64,000 bases of DNA from an uncultured Halomonas sp. (GCF_947490095.1 NZ_CANLFS010000013.1:21301-85300), one strand, 5' to 3'. Positions 11,982 to 23,755 are shown, numbered from the stretch's first letter. Notes: generated by a model not told the origin, from the letters alone. Translations and numbers: made by a program.

Positions 11982-12286
11982 CGGCCGCCGCCCCGGCAGT
12001 CGGGTGAGTCGGGACGCGCCTGACCGCTGGCGTCCCACTCCTGCAGGGTATAGAGATGCAGGGCCAGGGCGTGTACCGGCCCGGACAGCTCATCGGCCAG
12101 CAGGGCATAGAGCTGTTGGTGGCGCTTGACCGGCATCAACCCCTCGAAGCGGTCGCTGACCAGCGTCACCTTGAAGTGGGTTTCGGAATTGGGCGGCACG
12201 GCGTGCCGATGGCTTTCGTTCTCCACCTGCATAAAGGCGGGCTCGAAGGCCTGGAGCTTCTCTTCGATGCTTGACTGGATGCTCAT
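11978..12286 (-). CDS. bolA: BolA family protein
   Basis: A 102-residue protein with the BolA core: ESHRHAVPPNSETHFKVTLV, then SDRFEGLMPVKRHQQLYALL and GPVHALALHLYTLQEW. BolA proteins bind monothiol glutaredoxins and Fe-S clusters and influence morphology and stress genes. The conserved His in VHALALH is present. The chosen ATG at 12286 is the start of the conserved region. Confidence 0.93.
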   Translation of the reverse strand: MSIQSSIEEKLQAFEPAFMQVENESHRHAVPPNSETHFKVTLVSDRFEGLMPVKRHQQLYALLADELSGPVHALALHLYTLQEWDASGQARPDSPDCRGGGR

Positions 12287-12384
12287 TGAAGGCTTCCCGA
12301 GGTGGTGAAGGTGAATGTCCATTGTACTCGCTATAGGCGTCGCAAACGATGAGGCACACCGCCGGCGATCGTGGCCTCGCGGGG

Positions 12385-13782
12385 CTAGCCACGCCGAGCG
12401 GCTTGGGCAAGCGGGACCCGCAGCAGGCTGAACAGCAGGGCCGCCAGGGTCGTCAGGGCTCCGAGCCATAGCGTGGCCTGTACCGCCACCCCGGCGGCCA
12501 GGAAGGCGCCGACCAGGGCCACCCCCAACGACTGACCCACGGTACGCGATGTGCTCATGGCGCCGGAGGCGTTGGCGCTGCGCGAGAGGGGCACGCTGCC
12601 GATCAATTCACGGTTGTTCGGCGGCTGAAACAGGCCGAAGCCCACGCCGCACAGCGCCATGCGCCACAGCACCTCGCCCACGCCGGCCTCGGGGTCGAGC
12701 CAGGCCAGCGCCATCAACCCCACCATCAGCAGAATCAGACCCAGGGACGCCAGCAGGGTGGGATTCACCCGGTCCGCCAGCCTACCCGCCAGCGGCCCCA
12801 CGACCATGATCGCCAGCGGCCAGGGGGTGAAGAGCCAGGCGGTCTCGAGGGGGGAGAAGCCCATCCGCTGCTGAAACAGGAAGGACAGCGCCACGAAGGC
12901 GAGCCCCTGGCCGATGAAGGCGCTCCCCTGGGCGGCCAGCGCCAGGCTGAAGCGCCGTTCGGCAAAGATGGCCAACGGCAACAGTGGATGGGACGCCCGG
13001 CGCTGGCGCCGCACAAACAGCAGCGCCGCCGCCAGGCTGGTGCCCAGCCACGCCACCAGGGCCCAGGCCGGCATATCGTGGCCAAGGCCATCCATGGCGA
13101 CGAAGAGGCCGCCCAGCATGGTGATCGAGAGCAGCGCACCCTGCCAGTCGAAGCCACCGGGTCGCGTCGACTCGCGAGGCAGCGCCCTCCAGGCCAGAAC
13201 CACCGCGACCCCGCCCAGCGGCAGATGCAGCGCAAACAGCCATGGCCAGTCGGCCACCGACAACAGGGCCCCCCCGATGGCCGGGCCGGCGGCATAGCCA
13301 CCCGCCACCACCATGGCGGAGAGCCCCAGGGCGCTACCCAGCAGCCGCGTCGGAAAGATCTGGCGATAGATCGAGGGGCCGATGGAAAGCGTCGCCGCCG
13401 CCCCCAGTCCCTGCAGGGCTCGGAAGACCAGCAGGCTCTCCAGCGACGTCGAGAGCGCGCTGCCCAGGGCGGCCAGGGTAAAAACCGCCACCCCCGCCAC
13501 ATACAGCCGCCGCCGGCTGAGCAGCTCGCTCAAGGCGGCAAACACCAGCAGGAAAGCCGCCGAGCTGACCTGGAAGAGGTTGGTGACCCAGACCACCCGG
13601 GAGGCCGACACCTCGAGGCCGGCGGCGATGGAGGGCAGCGCGATATTGACCATGGTGGTGTCCACTACCGCCATCAGGGTGCCGAGGATCAGCGCCAGAA
13701 CGGCCAGGCGCCGCTCCGGACCGGGCAGGCCATCGTCGCCGGCACGCGTTTCGAAGAGTCGACTCATTCCATGTTTCCGCAT
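12385..13782 (-). CDS. MFS transporter, DHA2 (QacA/EmrB-like) drug exporter family
   Basis: A 465-residue, strongly hydrophobic protein. An N-terminal segment carries VVDTTMVNIALPSIA (the DHA2 motif D1 region). Motif A-like sequences (ALSELLSRRRLYVAG; GRLADRVNP) and motif C-like AGGYAAGPAIGGALL are also present. These features indicate a proton-drug antiporter, probably with 14 membrane spans. Start is ATG 13782, or ATG 13767 (MSRLFETR). No adaptor or outer membrane partner gene lies beside it. The substrate cannot be read from sequence. Confidence 0.85.
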   Translation of the reverse strand: MRKHGMSRLFETRAGDDGLPGPERRLAVLALILGTLMAVVDTTMVNIALPSIAAGLEVSASRVVWVTNLFQVSSAAFLLVFAALSELLSRRRLYVAGVAVFTLAALGSALSTSLESLLVFRALQGLGAAATLSIGPSIYRQIFPTRLLGSALGLSAMVVAGGYAAGPAIGGALLSVADWPWLFALHLPLGGVAVVLAWRALPRESTRPGGFDWQGALLSITMLGGLFVAMDGLGHDMPAWALVAWLGTSLAAALLFVRRQRRASHPLLPLAIFAERRFSLALAAQGSAFIGQGLAFVALSFLFQQRMGFSPLETAWLFTPWPLAIMVVGPLAGRLADRVNPTLLASLGLILLMVGLMALAWLDPEAGVGEVLWRMALCGVGFGLFQPPNNRELIGSVPLSRSANASGAMSTSRTVGQSLGVALVGAFLAAGVAVQATLWLGALTTLAALLFSLLRVPLAQAARRG

Positions 13783-13798
13783 CAGGGTCCGTTAACGA

Positions 13799-13823
13799 AG
13801 AAACCGGCCGAAGCCGGTTTCTC
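13799..13823 (-). terminator. Terminator after the 13845-14231 gene
   Basis: AAACCGGC (13801-13808) pairs with GCCGGTTT (13813-13820) around CGAA. On the minus strand it reads into TTTCTTCG. It separates the hypothetical gene from the MFS gene. Confidence 0.75.
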
Positions 13824-13844
13824 TCGCGAATCACCAATCAGGCA

Positions 13845-14231
13845 TCACTCCTGATCGGTCTCCAGCAGCAGGCTATCGTCGATCTCGGAGATCTCCAGGG
13901 CCGTCTCGGTGTCGAGGTCGATGGCCAGATAGCTGTGCTCGAGCCGCAGGAAGTGCTGAAACAGCGACCAGTCGAGGACCTCGGGCCACTGTTTCTGATC
14001 CTCTTCCCAGGCGCGTAGCTCGGTCTCGAGGACCTCGAGATAGCGCTCACGCACGAAGCCCTGCAGGGCCTCGGGGGTATCCATCTCCGGAATCAGATAG
14101 ACGGTGCTTTCGTGCTCGACGTCGGACAGCGTCAAGTCCTCGTTGCCGAGGGTGGGCTCGAGCCCGTTGATCCAATCCACGAAGTGCTGGGTCGGGCGGA
14201 CGCTCAGGGCGGAGCGATTGAGCAGTTTCAT
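13845..14231 (-). CDS. Conserved hypothetical protein (no assigned function)
   Basis: A 128-residue acidic soluble protein starting MKLLNRSALSVRPTQHFVDW, with YLIPEMDTPEALQGFVRE in the middle and a C-terminal acidic tail. I recognise the opening (hydrophobic residues, NRSAL, then a W) as a family of uncharacterised gammaproteobacterial proteins, also found in pseudomonads. There is no signal peptide, membrane span or catalytic motif. It stands alone between a terminator and lysS. Confidence 0.75.
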   Translation of the reverse strand: MKLLNRSALSVRPTQHFVDWINGLEPTLGNEDLTLSDVEHESTVYLIPEMDTPEALQGFVRERYLEVLETELRAWEEDQKQWPEVLDWSLFQHFLRLEHSYLAIDLDTETALEISEIDDSLLLETDQE

Positions 14232-14330
14232 GGTGGTCTCCTCGACGTCGAAACGACCACCATTATGGGCGCTGCCCGCGGCGTTTACCAATGCTTCCCG
14301 TACTTACCGAAGACTGGTGGCATGGCCCCC

Positions 14331-14345
14331 TGGGGTCAGACCCCA
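14331..14345. repeat. REP-like palindrome TGGGGTCAGACCCCA
   Basis: A perfect 15-base palindrome (7+7 around one base) in the 144-base gap between the hypothetical gene and lysS. This word is a common core of REP-type intergenic repeats in many proteobacteria. Only one copy was noticed in this window. Confidence 0.55.
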
Positions 14346-14375
14346 CCGCCGTCACGCCAGCCTGTGATGCACCCT

Positions 14376-15926
14376 TCACTCCACCTCGGGCCGCATGGCC
14401 GGGAACAGCAGCACATCGCGGATCGAGGCGCTGTCGGTCAACAGCATCACCAGCCGGTCGATGCCGATGCCCTCGCCGGCGGTCGGCGGCAGGCCATACT
14501 CCAGCGCGCGCACATAGTCGGCGTCGAAGTACATCGCCTCGTCGTCGCCGGCCTCCTTTTCGGCCACCTGTTCGCGGAAGCGCTCGGCCTGGTCCTCGGC
14601 GTCGTTGAGCTCCGAGAAGCCATTGGCAATCTCGCGGCCACCGACGAAGAACTCGAAGCGCTCGGTGACGAAGGGGTTGGCATCCTTGCGCCGCGCCAGG
14701 GGACTCACCTCGGTGGGATACTCGGTGATAAAGGTGGGCTGCTGCAGGCGATGCTCCACGGTCTTTTCGAAGATCTCGATCTGGACCTTACCCAGGCCCC
14801 AGCCATCCTTGACGTCGATATCCAGACGCTCGGCGATCTGGCGCGCCGCGGCCTCGTCGGCCAGCGCCTCGGCGTGGATGTCGGGGTTGTATTCGAGAAT
14901 CGAGTCGAACACGCTCAGCCGGCGCAGCGGCTGGCCGAAGTCGTACTCGAAGGTCTCCAGCACCTCGCCATCACGATTGCGAACGGCATTGACCACGGTG
15001 GTGGTGCCCAACACCTCCTGGGTCAGGGTGCGCAGCATCTCCTCGGTGAGGTCCATCAGGTCATTATAATCCGCATAGGCCTGATAGAACTCGATCATGG
15101 TGAACTCGGGGTTATGGCGCGTGGAGAGCCCCTCGTTTCGGAAGTTGCGGTTGATCTCGAAGACCCTCTCGAAGCCTCCCACCACCAGGCGCTTGAGATA
15201 GAGCTCGGGGGCGATGCGCAGGTACATGTCCTGATCCAGCGCATTGTGGTGCGTCACGAAAGGACGCGCCGTGGCGCCGCCGGGAATCGCCTGCAGCATG
15301 GGAGTTTCCACTTCCATGAAGCCCCGTGCCTCGAAGAAGCGACGCATGGCGCTGATCACCCCGGCCCGGGTCTCGAACACCTGGCGCGAGTCGGGGTTCA
15401 TGATCAGGTCCACATAGCGCTGGCGATAGCGGGCCTCCATGTCGGTGAGGCCGTGGAACTTGTCAGGCAGCGGCCGCAAGCTCTTGGTGAGCAGCACCGC
15501 CTCCTCCATCTTCACATAGAGGTCGCCCTTGCCCGACTTGTGCACCGGGCCACGCCCCGCCACGATATCGCCGATATCCCAGCCCTTGATCTCCTCGAGA
15601 AGCTCGGCGGGCAGGCCCTTCTTGTCTACGTAGAGCTGGATCTGGCCGCTGACGTCCTGGATCACGATAAAGGGGCCGCGCTTGCGCATGATGCGCCCGG
15701 CCACACCGGCCGGGTGATTCAGCGCCTCCAGCTCGGTTTTGTCCTTGTCACCCAGCGCCGCATCGAGCTCGGCGGCCTGGCTGTCCCGGCGGAAGTGATT
15801 GGGAAACGCGCTTTCGCCCTGGGCGGCGGCCCGTTCACGCCGCGCCGCCAGCTTGGCGCGGCGCTCGGCAATCAGGCGGTTCTCATCGTTCTGCGGGCTT
15901 TCCGCTGAGGGGCTTTCGTTGGCCAT
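14376..15926 (-). CDS. lysS: Lysyl-tRNA synthetase, class II
   Basis: Charges tRNA-Lys. The 516-residue protein has an N-terminal OB fold ([20 protein letters not shown]) and a class II catalytic domain. Motif 2 is seen as [20 protein letters not shown] and motif 3 as [20 protein letters not shown]. It starts 4 bases after the prfB stop, so prfB-lysS form an operon as in E. coli and Pseudomonas. Confidence 0.98.
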   Translation of the reverse strand: MANESPSAESPQNDENRLIAERRAKLAARRERAAAQGESAFPNHFRRDSQAAELDAALGDKDKTELEALNHPAGVAGRIMRKRGPFIVIQDVSGQIQLYVDKKGLPAELLEEIKGWDIGDIVAGRGPVHKSGKGDLYVKMEEAVLLTKSLRPLPDKFHGLTDMEARYRQRYVDLIMNPDSRQVFETRAGVISAMRRFFEARGFMEVETPMLQAIPGGATARPFVTHHNALDQDMYLRIAPELYLKRLVVGGFERVFEINRNFRNEGLSTRHNPEFTMIEFYQAYADYNDLMDLTEEMLRTLTQEVLGTTTVVNAVRNRDGEVLETFEYDFGQPLRRLSVFDSILEYNPDIHAEALADEAAARQIAERLDIDVKDGWGLGKVQIEIFEKTVEHRLQQPTFITEYPTEVSPLARRKDANPFVTERFEFFVGGREIANGFSELNDAEDQAERFREQVAEKEAGDDEAMYFDADYVRALEYGLPPTAGEGIGIDRLVMLLTDSASIRDVLLFPAMRPEVE

Positions 15927-15930
15927 ATCG

Positions 15931-17029
15931 CTACAATCCTTGCTTTAGGCTGGCGACGATAAACTGATCGAGATCACCGTCCAGCACCTTGTCGCAGTTA
16001 CTGGTCTGCACGCTGGTACGCAGGTCCTTGATGCGCTGGTCATCCAGCACATAGGAACGAATCTGGCTGCCCCAGCCGATATCGGACTTGGAGTCTTCGG
16101 CCTCCTGCTTGGCGGCGTTGCGCTTCTCCATTTCGTGCTCCCACAGCCTCGCCTTGAGCTGCTTCATGGCAAAGTCGCGGTTGGCATGCTGGCTGCGCTG
16201 GCTCTGACAGGCCACCACGATGCCGGTGGGCTCGTGGGTAATGCGCACCGCCGAGTCGGTGGTGTTGACGTGCTGGCCACCGGCACCGCTGGAGCGATAG
16301 GTGTCGACGCGCAGGTCCGAGGGATTGATATCGACCTCGAAGCTATCGTCGATCTCGGGCGACAGGAATATCGAGGCGAAGGAGGTATGGCGACGCCCGC
16401 CGGAGTCGAAGGGGCTCTTGCGCACCAGGCGATGCACGCCGGTCTCGGTACGCAGCCAGCCGAAGGCATGATCCCCCTGGATATGCAGGGTGGCCGACTT
16501 GATGCCGGCCACGTCGCCACCGGAGAGCTCGGTGATATCGGCCTTGAAGCCGTGATGCTCCGCCCAGCGCAGATACATGCGCAGCAGGATATTGGCCCAG
16601 TCCTGGGCCTCGGTACCGCCGGAGCCGGCCTGGATGTCGAGATAGGCGTTGTTCTCGTCCATCTCGCCGGAGAACATGCGTCGAAACTCGAGCTTCTCGA
16701 GGCTGGCATGGAAGCTCTCGAGCTCCTTCTCGACCTCGGCGACGGTGTCCTCGTCGTCTTCCATCTCGGCCAGTTCCAGCAGGTCTCGGCTATCGCCCAG
16801 CCCCTGGTCCAGCTCGTCGATGGTGGCCACGATGGTCTCGAGGGAAGCGCGCTCCTTGCCCAGTTTCTGGGCACGGTCCGGATCGTTCCAGACGTTGGGG
16901 TCTTCCAGCTCGCGGGTGACTTCCTCTAGCCGATCCTTCTTTTCGGCATAGTCAAAGATACCCCCTCAGGACGTCTGTCCGCTCGGACAGGTCCTTGATG
17001 AGGTTGTGAATCGGGTTGGTTTCCAGCAT
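15931..17029 (-). CDS. prfB: Peptide chain release factor 2, with programmed +1 frameshift
   Basis: Terminates translation at UGA and UAA. The ATG at 17029 opens 25 codons ([20 protein letters not shown], then LRGYL) ending at an in-frame TGA at 16954-16952. A +1 shift continues with [12 protein letters not shown] to 15931, giving 365 residues, the E. coli length. The anticodon-like tripeptide SPF ([14 protein letters not shown]) and the catalytic GGQ ([15 protein letters not shown]) are present. A single-frame annotation would wrongly start the gene at 16830. Confidence 0.97.
16952..16966 (-). promoter_or_regulatory. Programmed +1 frameshift site of prfB
   Basis: The minus strand reads AGGGGG TAT CTT TGA C. 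It comprises an internal Shine-Dalgarno (16966-16961), the slippery CTT codon (16957-16955), then UGA followed by C. This is the classical RF2 autoregulatory site: low RF2 lets the ribosome shift and make more RF2. Confidence 0.97.
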
Positions 17030-17266
17030 GGGGCATCTCGCCTGAATCTGCAGTGGAAAAAGGGCCGCCGCAGCGGCGCGGAAAAGGGAACCATTGTAGC
17101 GAACCCCGGCCACAGCGACCATCCTACTCGGCCCTCCAGGACGGTATCGAATTCATGGATGAGGTCATGCGCAATTTCAAATAGACCGCGCACGCCGGCT
17201 TGGATATGGTCGATTCATGGCCCAAATGGCCGGAACTCCACACAACCACAAGCAACGGAGTGCACC

Positions 17267-18844
17267 ATGATCACGCCCCGCCTCGCCGCCGGCTCGCTGC
17301 TGCTGGCCGCCACCTGCCTCGCCCTGCCCGTCAACGCCGAGACCCTGCGCCTCGCCATCATGGGCGAACCCGCCTCCCTGGACCCCCACAAGATCAGCGG
17401 CACCTGGGAGAACGACGTGGTCGGCGACCTCTTCGAGGGGCTGGTCACCGAGGCCGCCGACGGCACCCGCATCCCCGGCGTCGCCGAGTCCTGGGAGGTC
17501 GCCGAAGACGGCACGACCTATACCTTCACCCTGCGCGAAGACGCCGCCTGGTCGGACGGCACCCCGGTGACCGCCGATGACTTCGTCTTCGCCTTCCGGC
17601 GCATCCTCGACCCGGCGACCGCCGCCAGCTACGCCTATCTGCTCTATCCGGTAAAAAACGCCGAGGCGGTCTTCAAGGGCGACGCCGAGCCGGGTGCGCT
17701 GGGTATCGAGGCACTCGATGACCACACCCTCGAGATCCGCCTGGAACGCTCTACCCCCTACTTTCTCGACCAGCTGGCCCACTACACCGCCTATCCGGTG
17801 CCCCGGCACGTGGTGGAAGCACACGGCGACGACTGGTCCAGCCCCGAGCACATGGTCACCAATGGCGCCTTCGCCCTGCAGAAGTGGCAATCCCAGACCC
17901 GCATCGAGGCCACCCGCAACCCGCACTTCCACGATGCCGAGAACGTCGCCCTGGACGAGGTCATCTACTTCCCCATCGAGGAGCGCAATACCGCCCTGAA
18001 CCGTTTCCGCGCCGGCGAGATCGACATCGCCCGGGAGTTTCCCACCCAGCAGTACGCCTGGCTCCAGGAGAACCTGCCGGAGGCGGTACAGGTGGCGCCC
18101 TACCTCGGCATCTACTATTACGTCTTCAATGCTCGGGGCGACAGCGCCACCGCCGACCCCCGCGTGCGCGAGGCGCTGAGTCTGGCGGTGCGGCGCGAGG
18201 TGATCACCGACCAGATCCTGGGCACCGGCGAAGAGCCCGCCTACGGCTTCGTGCCGCCGAACGTGGCCCACTATGAAGGGGCCGAGCTCGACTTCGCCGA
18301 CCTGAGCCAGGAGGAGCGCCTCACCCGCGCCCGCACGCTGATGGAAGAGGCCGGCTACGGCCCGGACAACCCGCTCGAACTGCTGCTGCGCTACAACACC
18401 AGCGAGGATCACCGCAAGGTCGCCATCGCCCTGGCCGCCATGTGGAAACCGCTGGGCGTGGAAGTGGAGCTCTACAACGCCGAAGTGGCTGTCCACTATG
18501 CCGACATCCGCCAGGGCGACTTCGACGTGGCCCGGGCCGGCTGGATCGGCGACTACAACGATGCCCAGAACTTCCTGAGCCTGCTGGAGGGCGGTGTCGC
18601 CAACAACTACGGCGCCTATCAGAACGATGCGTTCGACGCCCTGATGGACCAGGCCGCCGAGACCCAGGACACCGACGCCCGTGCCGAGCTGATGGCCGAG
18701 GCGGAGGCCCAGGCACTGGCCGACAACGCCACCCTGCCCCTCTACTACTACGTCTCACGCAACCTGGTGAGCCCGACGCTGAGCGGCTGGCAGACCAACA
18801 TCGAGGACATCCATCGCTCGCGCTGGATCGACTTCGAGGAGTAA
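17267..18844 (+). CDS. Peptide ABC transporter substrate-binding protein (OppA family)
   Basis: Periplasmic receptor of the following ABC importer. The start is ATG 17267 with GGAG at 17257-17260. A signal peptide follows (MITPRLAAGSLLLAATCLAL, cleavage near NAETL). The mature part shows the SBP_bac_5 features LRLAIMGEPASLDPHKISGT and VAESWEVAEDGTTYTFTLR. Length is 525 residues. The close resemblance to OppA/MppA suggests oligopeptides, but ligand specificity is not readable. Confidence 0.92.
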   Translation: MITPRLAAGSLLLAATCLALPVNAETLRLAIMGEPASLDPHKISGTWENDVVGDLFEGLVTEAADGTRIPGVAESWEVAEDGTTYTFTLREDAAWSDGTPVTADDFVFAFRRILDPATAASYAYLLYPVKNAEAVFKGDAEPGALGIEALDDHTLEIRLERSTPYFLDQLAHYTAYPVPRHVVEAHGDDWSSPEHMVTNGAFALQKWQSQTRIEATRNPHFHDAENVALDEVIYFPIEERNTALNRFRAGEIDIAREFPTQQYAWLQENLPEAVQVAPYLGIYYYVFNARGDSATADPRVREALSLAVRREVITDQILGTGEEPAYGFVPPNVAHYEGAELDFADLSQEERLTRARTLMEEAGYGPDNPLELLLRYNTSEDHRKVAIALAAMWKPLGVEVELYNAEVAVHYADIRQGDFDVARAGWIGDYNDAQNFLSLLEGGVANNYGAYQNDAFDALMDQAAETQDTDARAELMAEAEAQALADNATLPLYYYVSRNLVSPTLSGWQTNIEDIHRSRWIDFEE

Positions 18845-18902
18845 CGCCCGCTTCCTTCATCTCGCGACGGCCTCGGGGCAGCCCGAGGCCGCAGGAACTC
18901 TC

Positions 18903-19829
18903 ATGCTCCGCTATACCTTGACGCGCCTGCTGCAGGCGATTCCGACGCTCTGGATCGTCATCACCCTGTCGTTCTTCCTGATGCACCTGGCGCCGGGTGG
19001 CCCCTTCGATGGCGAGCGCCAGCTACCGCCGGAGATCGAGGCCAACCTGATGGCCACCTATCATCTGGACGAACCGGTGTGGCAGCAGTATCTGATCTAC
19101 ATGGGCAACCTGGTGCAGGGCGATCTCGGCCCCTCCTTCAAGTACAAGGATTTCACCGTCACCGAGCTGGTCTCCCAGGGCTTTCCCGTGAGCCTGGAGC
19201 TCGGCTTCTGGGCCATCGGCCTGGCGCTGCTGATCGGCCTGCCATTGGGGGTAATCGCCGCGCTCCGACGCAACTCCACCGTCGACTACCTGGTGATGGG
19301 CACCGCCCTGGCCGGCGTGGCGGTGCCCAACTTCGTGATCGCCCCGCTGCTGGCGCTGGTATTCGGCGTCATCCTCGGCTGGCTGCCGGTAGGCGGATGG
19401 AACGACGGCGCCTGGCCCAACCTGGTGCTGCCGGTGGTGGCGCTGTCGATCCAGCAAATCGCCTACATCGCGCGAATGATGCGCGCCAGCATGATCGAGA
19501 TCCTCGGCAGCCACTTCATCCGCACCGCCCGTGCCAAGGGGCTGACGGAGACCGAGGTGATCTGGCGCCACGCCCTGCGCCCGGCGATGCTGCCGGTGGT
19601 CTCCTATCTGGGCCCCGCCATCGCCGGCATCATCACAGGCTCGGTGGTGATCGAGCAGATCTTCGGCATTCCGGGCATCGGCCGCTACTTCGTGCAGGCC
19701 GCCCTCAACCGCGACTACACCCTGGTGATGGGCACGGTGGTGTTCTATGGCGCACTGATCGTGCTGCTCAACCTGCTCGTCGACCTGCTCTACTCGGCCC
19801 TGGACCCGCAGATTCGCTATGACGACTGA
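18903..19829 (+). CDS. Peptide ABC transporter permease (OppB family)
   Basis: A 308-residue inner membrane permease. It starts MLRYTLTRLLQAIPTLWIVI, the standard OppB/DppB first helix, and carries the EAA loop as RTARAKGLTETEVIWRHALR. Multiple hydrophobic helices follow the loop. It lies 58 bases after the binding protein and overlaps the next gene by 11 bases. Confidence 0.94.
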   Translation: MLRYTLTRLLQAIPTLWIVITLSFFLMHLAPGGPFDGERQLPPEIEANLMATYHLDEPVWQQYLIYMGNLVQGDLGPSFKYKDFTVTELVSQGFPVSLELGFWAIGLALLIGLPLGVIAALRRNSTVDYLVMGTALAGVAVPNFVIAPLLALVFGVILGWLPVGGWNDGAWPNLVLPVVALSIQQIAYIARMMRASMIEILGSHFIRTARAKGLTETEVIWRHALRPAMLPVVSYLGPAIAGIITGSVVIEQIFGIPGIGRYFVQAALNRDYTLVMGTVVFYGALIVLLNLLVDLLYSALDPQIRYDD

Positions 19830-20703
19830 TACCGCCCTCTCGACCCCCGATATCGCCGGCGACAGCCTGGCCCACGAGGCCTGGCGCCGGCTACGACAGA
19901 ACCGCGCCGCCACCGCCAGCCTGGTACTGCTGGCCCTGGTCGCCCTGGCCTGTATCGCCGGCCCCTGGCTGACCCCCTGGACACTGGACGAAGTGGACTG
20001 GAACGCCTTTCTCTCCGCCCCGAGCGCCGCCGACGGCCACTACGCCGGCACCGATGCCAACGGCCGCGACCTGCTGACCCGGGTGCTCCACGGCGGACGC
20101 GTGTCGCTGTCCGTGGCGCTGGTGGCCACCTTCGTCTCGCTGGTGATCGGCGTGCTCTACGGTGCCGTCGCCGGCTATCTGGGCGGGCGCGTCGACACCC
20201 TGATGATGCGCTTCGTCGACATCATGTACTCGCTGCCCTTCATGTTCCTGGTGATCCTGTTGATGGTGGTGTTCGGCCGCAACATCCTGCTGATCTACGC
20301 CGCCATCGGCGCCGTGGAGTGGCTCGACATGTCACGCATCGTACGCGGCCAGGTGCTGGCGCTGAAGCGCCGCGAGTTCGTCGAGGCCGCCCAGGCACTG
20401 GGGGTGCGCCGCCATACCATCGTTACCCGCCACCTGATTCCCAACGCCCTCGGCCCGGTCGTCGTCTACGTCACCCTTACCGTGCCCAAGGTCATCCTGC
20501 TGGAGAGCTTCCTCTCCTTCCTGGGGCTCGGCGTACAGGAGCCGCTGACCAGCTGGGGCGTACTGATCAGCGAGGGCAAGGACATGATGGAGACGGCTCC
20601 CTGGATGCTGCTGGTGCCCTCCGCCTTGCTGGCGACAACCCTCTTGTGCCTCAACTTCCTGGGCGACGGGCTGCGCGATGCCCTGGACCCGAAAACACGC
20701 TAA
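19819..20703 (+). CDS. Peptide ABC transporter permease (OppC family)
   Basis: The second permease, 294 residues. It has the OppC N-terminal domain (AWRRLRQNRAATASLVLLAL), the motif GTDANGRDLLTRVLHGGRVSL and the EAA loop EAAQALGVRRHTIVTRHLIP. It ends with LNFLGDGLRDALDPKTR, the usual OppC tail. It is translationally coupled to the upstream permease. Confidence 0.94.
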   Translation: MTTDTALSTPDIAGDSLAHEAWRRLRQNRAATASLVLLALVALACIAGPWLTPWTLDEVDWNAFLSAPSAADGHYAGTDANGRDLLTRVLHGGRVSLSVALVATFVSLVIGVLYGAVAGYLGGRVDTLMMRFVDIMYSLPFMFLVILLMVVFGRNILLIYAAIGAVEWLDMSRIVRGQVLALKRREFVEAAQALGVRRHTIVTRHLIPNALGPVVVYVTLTVPKVILLESFLSFLGLGVQEPLTSWGVLISEGKDMMETAPWMLLVPSALLATTLLCLNFLGDGLRDALDPKTR

Positions 20704-20722
20704 TGACCCGCGAGGAGGCCTC

Positions 20723-22336
<1,614 letters not shown>

Positions 22337-22351
22337 CTCCCCCCAGACGCG

Positions 22352-22377
22352 AAGACCCCGGCTGAGGCCGGGGTCTT
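22352..22377. terminator. Hairpin terminator between the ABC operon and fadL (convergent)
   Basis: An 11-bp perfect stem, AAGACCCCGGC (22352-22362) with GCCGGGGTCTT (22367-22377), loop TGAG. It lies between convergent genes and can serve both. The flanking T-runs are short. Confidence 0.8.
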
Positions 22378-22402
22378 CGTCCTGCACCTGGCGGTTTATC
22401 GC

Positions 22403-23755
22403 CTAGAAGCGATAGGTCAGCTGAGCGCCGAAGCCATGGGCCTCGTTCTTGTAGTCGGCGGAGTAAGTGGTGCCCCCTACCGGCGTGCCACCCGTCGCCG
22501 GGCTTGCCAGGTGGTCAGCGCGCGTCTGCTCCACATGGGTCTCGTGCTCGGTCAGGTAGGAGTACGCGAAGTCGATGGTCAGCGCCTCGATCGGCGTCCA
22601 GCCGGCGCCCAGGGAGAAGATGCGGCGATCATCCGAGGGAATCCGCACGCTGCGATGCTCATCATTGCTCGGGGTCTCATCCAGCGACAGGCCCGCCCGC
22701 AGCACCCACTGCGGATTCAGCTGGTACTCGCCCCCCACCGCGAAGGCCCAGGCATTGCTGTAGTTCTGGGTCTCATTGGTAATCTCTGGAATGGTATCGC
22801 CGGTGACGCGAATCTCCTGGAACTTGCTCCAGCGCGCCCAGGAGGCACCGAACATCAGCTTCAGCCTGTCGGTCATCTGCTGGGTCACGGAGAAGTTGAC
22901 GGTTTCCGGCGTGGTCAGATCGAGATAGGCGTTGTCGGACCTGACAGCATTTCCCATCGGGTCAACGGCCACGAAGTCGCCTTCAAGCTCATATTCGACC
23001 TCGGAGCGGTAGGTCAGCCCCAGGGTGGTCTCGGGTACCGGCCGGTAGATAACCCCCAGGTTATAGCCCCAGGCCTCGTCATCGCCGTCGACGCGTGCAT
23101 CGACATCGCCAGCAGGGTCATAGCTTTGCACGCTGGGGATCTGGCGGCGCAATTCCCCCTCCACCTGGTTATAGGTGATGCCGGCGCCGACCGACCACTG
23201 GTCGTTGAAGCGATAGGAGACCGTCGGCTGCGCACTGACCACCTTGACCTCGGTGTAGTTGCCGAAGTAGCGCCCCTGGAAGTCATCCTCATAGTCGGTC
23301 TTGGAGCCGAAGGGGGCGTAGACGCCGAAGCCGAAGGCCAGCTTCTCATTGACCGGATGAGCATAGAAGGCGAAGGGGATTGTCTTGTTGCCCACCATGT
23401 CGCCCTCGTTGCCTCCGGGAACGCCGCCTATCGGCACCTGAACACCATTCGGAGCACCGCCCATGGCAACCCCGGAGTCGATGTTACGCGTGGCGGAAAC
23501 GTTGCTGATCTCGTTATTGACGACCAGATAGGTGGCACCGGCGGAGAGCTGGGCGCGATCCAGGAACGACATGCCGGCCGGGTTGCCATAGACGATGGTG
23601 GCGTCGTGAACGTTGGAGCTGCGCCCGGCGTGGCCATAGCCCTGGCCACTGACGCTCTGCTCGTTAAGCTGGAATCCACCGGCCTGGGCCTGGCTGGCGA
23701 AGGCCGCCGCCGTCACGGCGGCGGCGAGGGTCAGGCGATTGAAGTTGTTTTTCAT
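22403..23755 (-). CDS. Outer membrane transporter, FadL/TodX family
   Basis: Beta-barrel channel for long-chain fatty acids or other hydrophobic compounds. ATG 23755 gives 450 residues. A signal peptide (MKNNFNRLTLAAAVTAAAFA, then SQAQA) precedes the family N-terminus GGFQLNEQSVSGQGYGHAGR and the NPAG motif of the lateral-exit region. The C-terminus ends in the aromatic barrel signature LTYRF. Alternating hydrophobic strands run throughout. It is probably monocistronic. The substrate is unknown. Confidence 0.92.
   Translation of the reverse strand: MKNNFNRLTLAAAVTAAAFASQAQAGGFQLNEQSVSGQGYGHAGRSSNVHDATIVYGNPAGMSFLDRAQLSAGATYLVVNNEISNVSATRNIDSGVAMGGAPNGVQVPIGGVPGGNEGDMVGNKTIPFAFYAHPVNEKLAFGFGVYAPFGSKTDYEDDFQGRYFGNYTEVKVVSAQPTVSYRFNDQWSVGAGITYNQVEGELRRQIPSVQSYDPAGDVDARVDGDDEAWGYNLGVIYRPVPETTLGLTYRSEVEYELEGDFVAVDPMGNAVRSDNAYLDLTTPETVNFSVTQQMTDRLKLMFGASWARWSKFQEIRVTGDTIPEITNETQNYSNAWAFAVGGEYQLNPQWVLRAGLSLDETPSNDEHRSVRIPSDDRRIFSLGAGWTPIEALTIDFAYSYLTEHETHVEQTRADHLASPATGGTPVGGTTYSADYKNEAHGFGAQLTYRF

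Noticed and set aside
14112..15908. 598-codon open frame opposite lysS
   Set aside because: Shadow of lysS; composition is His/Gln/Gly-rich as expected for antisense of a GC-rich gene.
16830..16954. prfB as a disrupted pseudogene because of the in-frame TGA
   Set aside because: The stop is the classical programmed frameshift site with its Shine-Dalgarno and CTT-TGA-C context.
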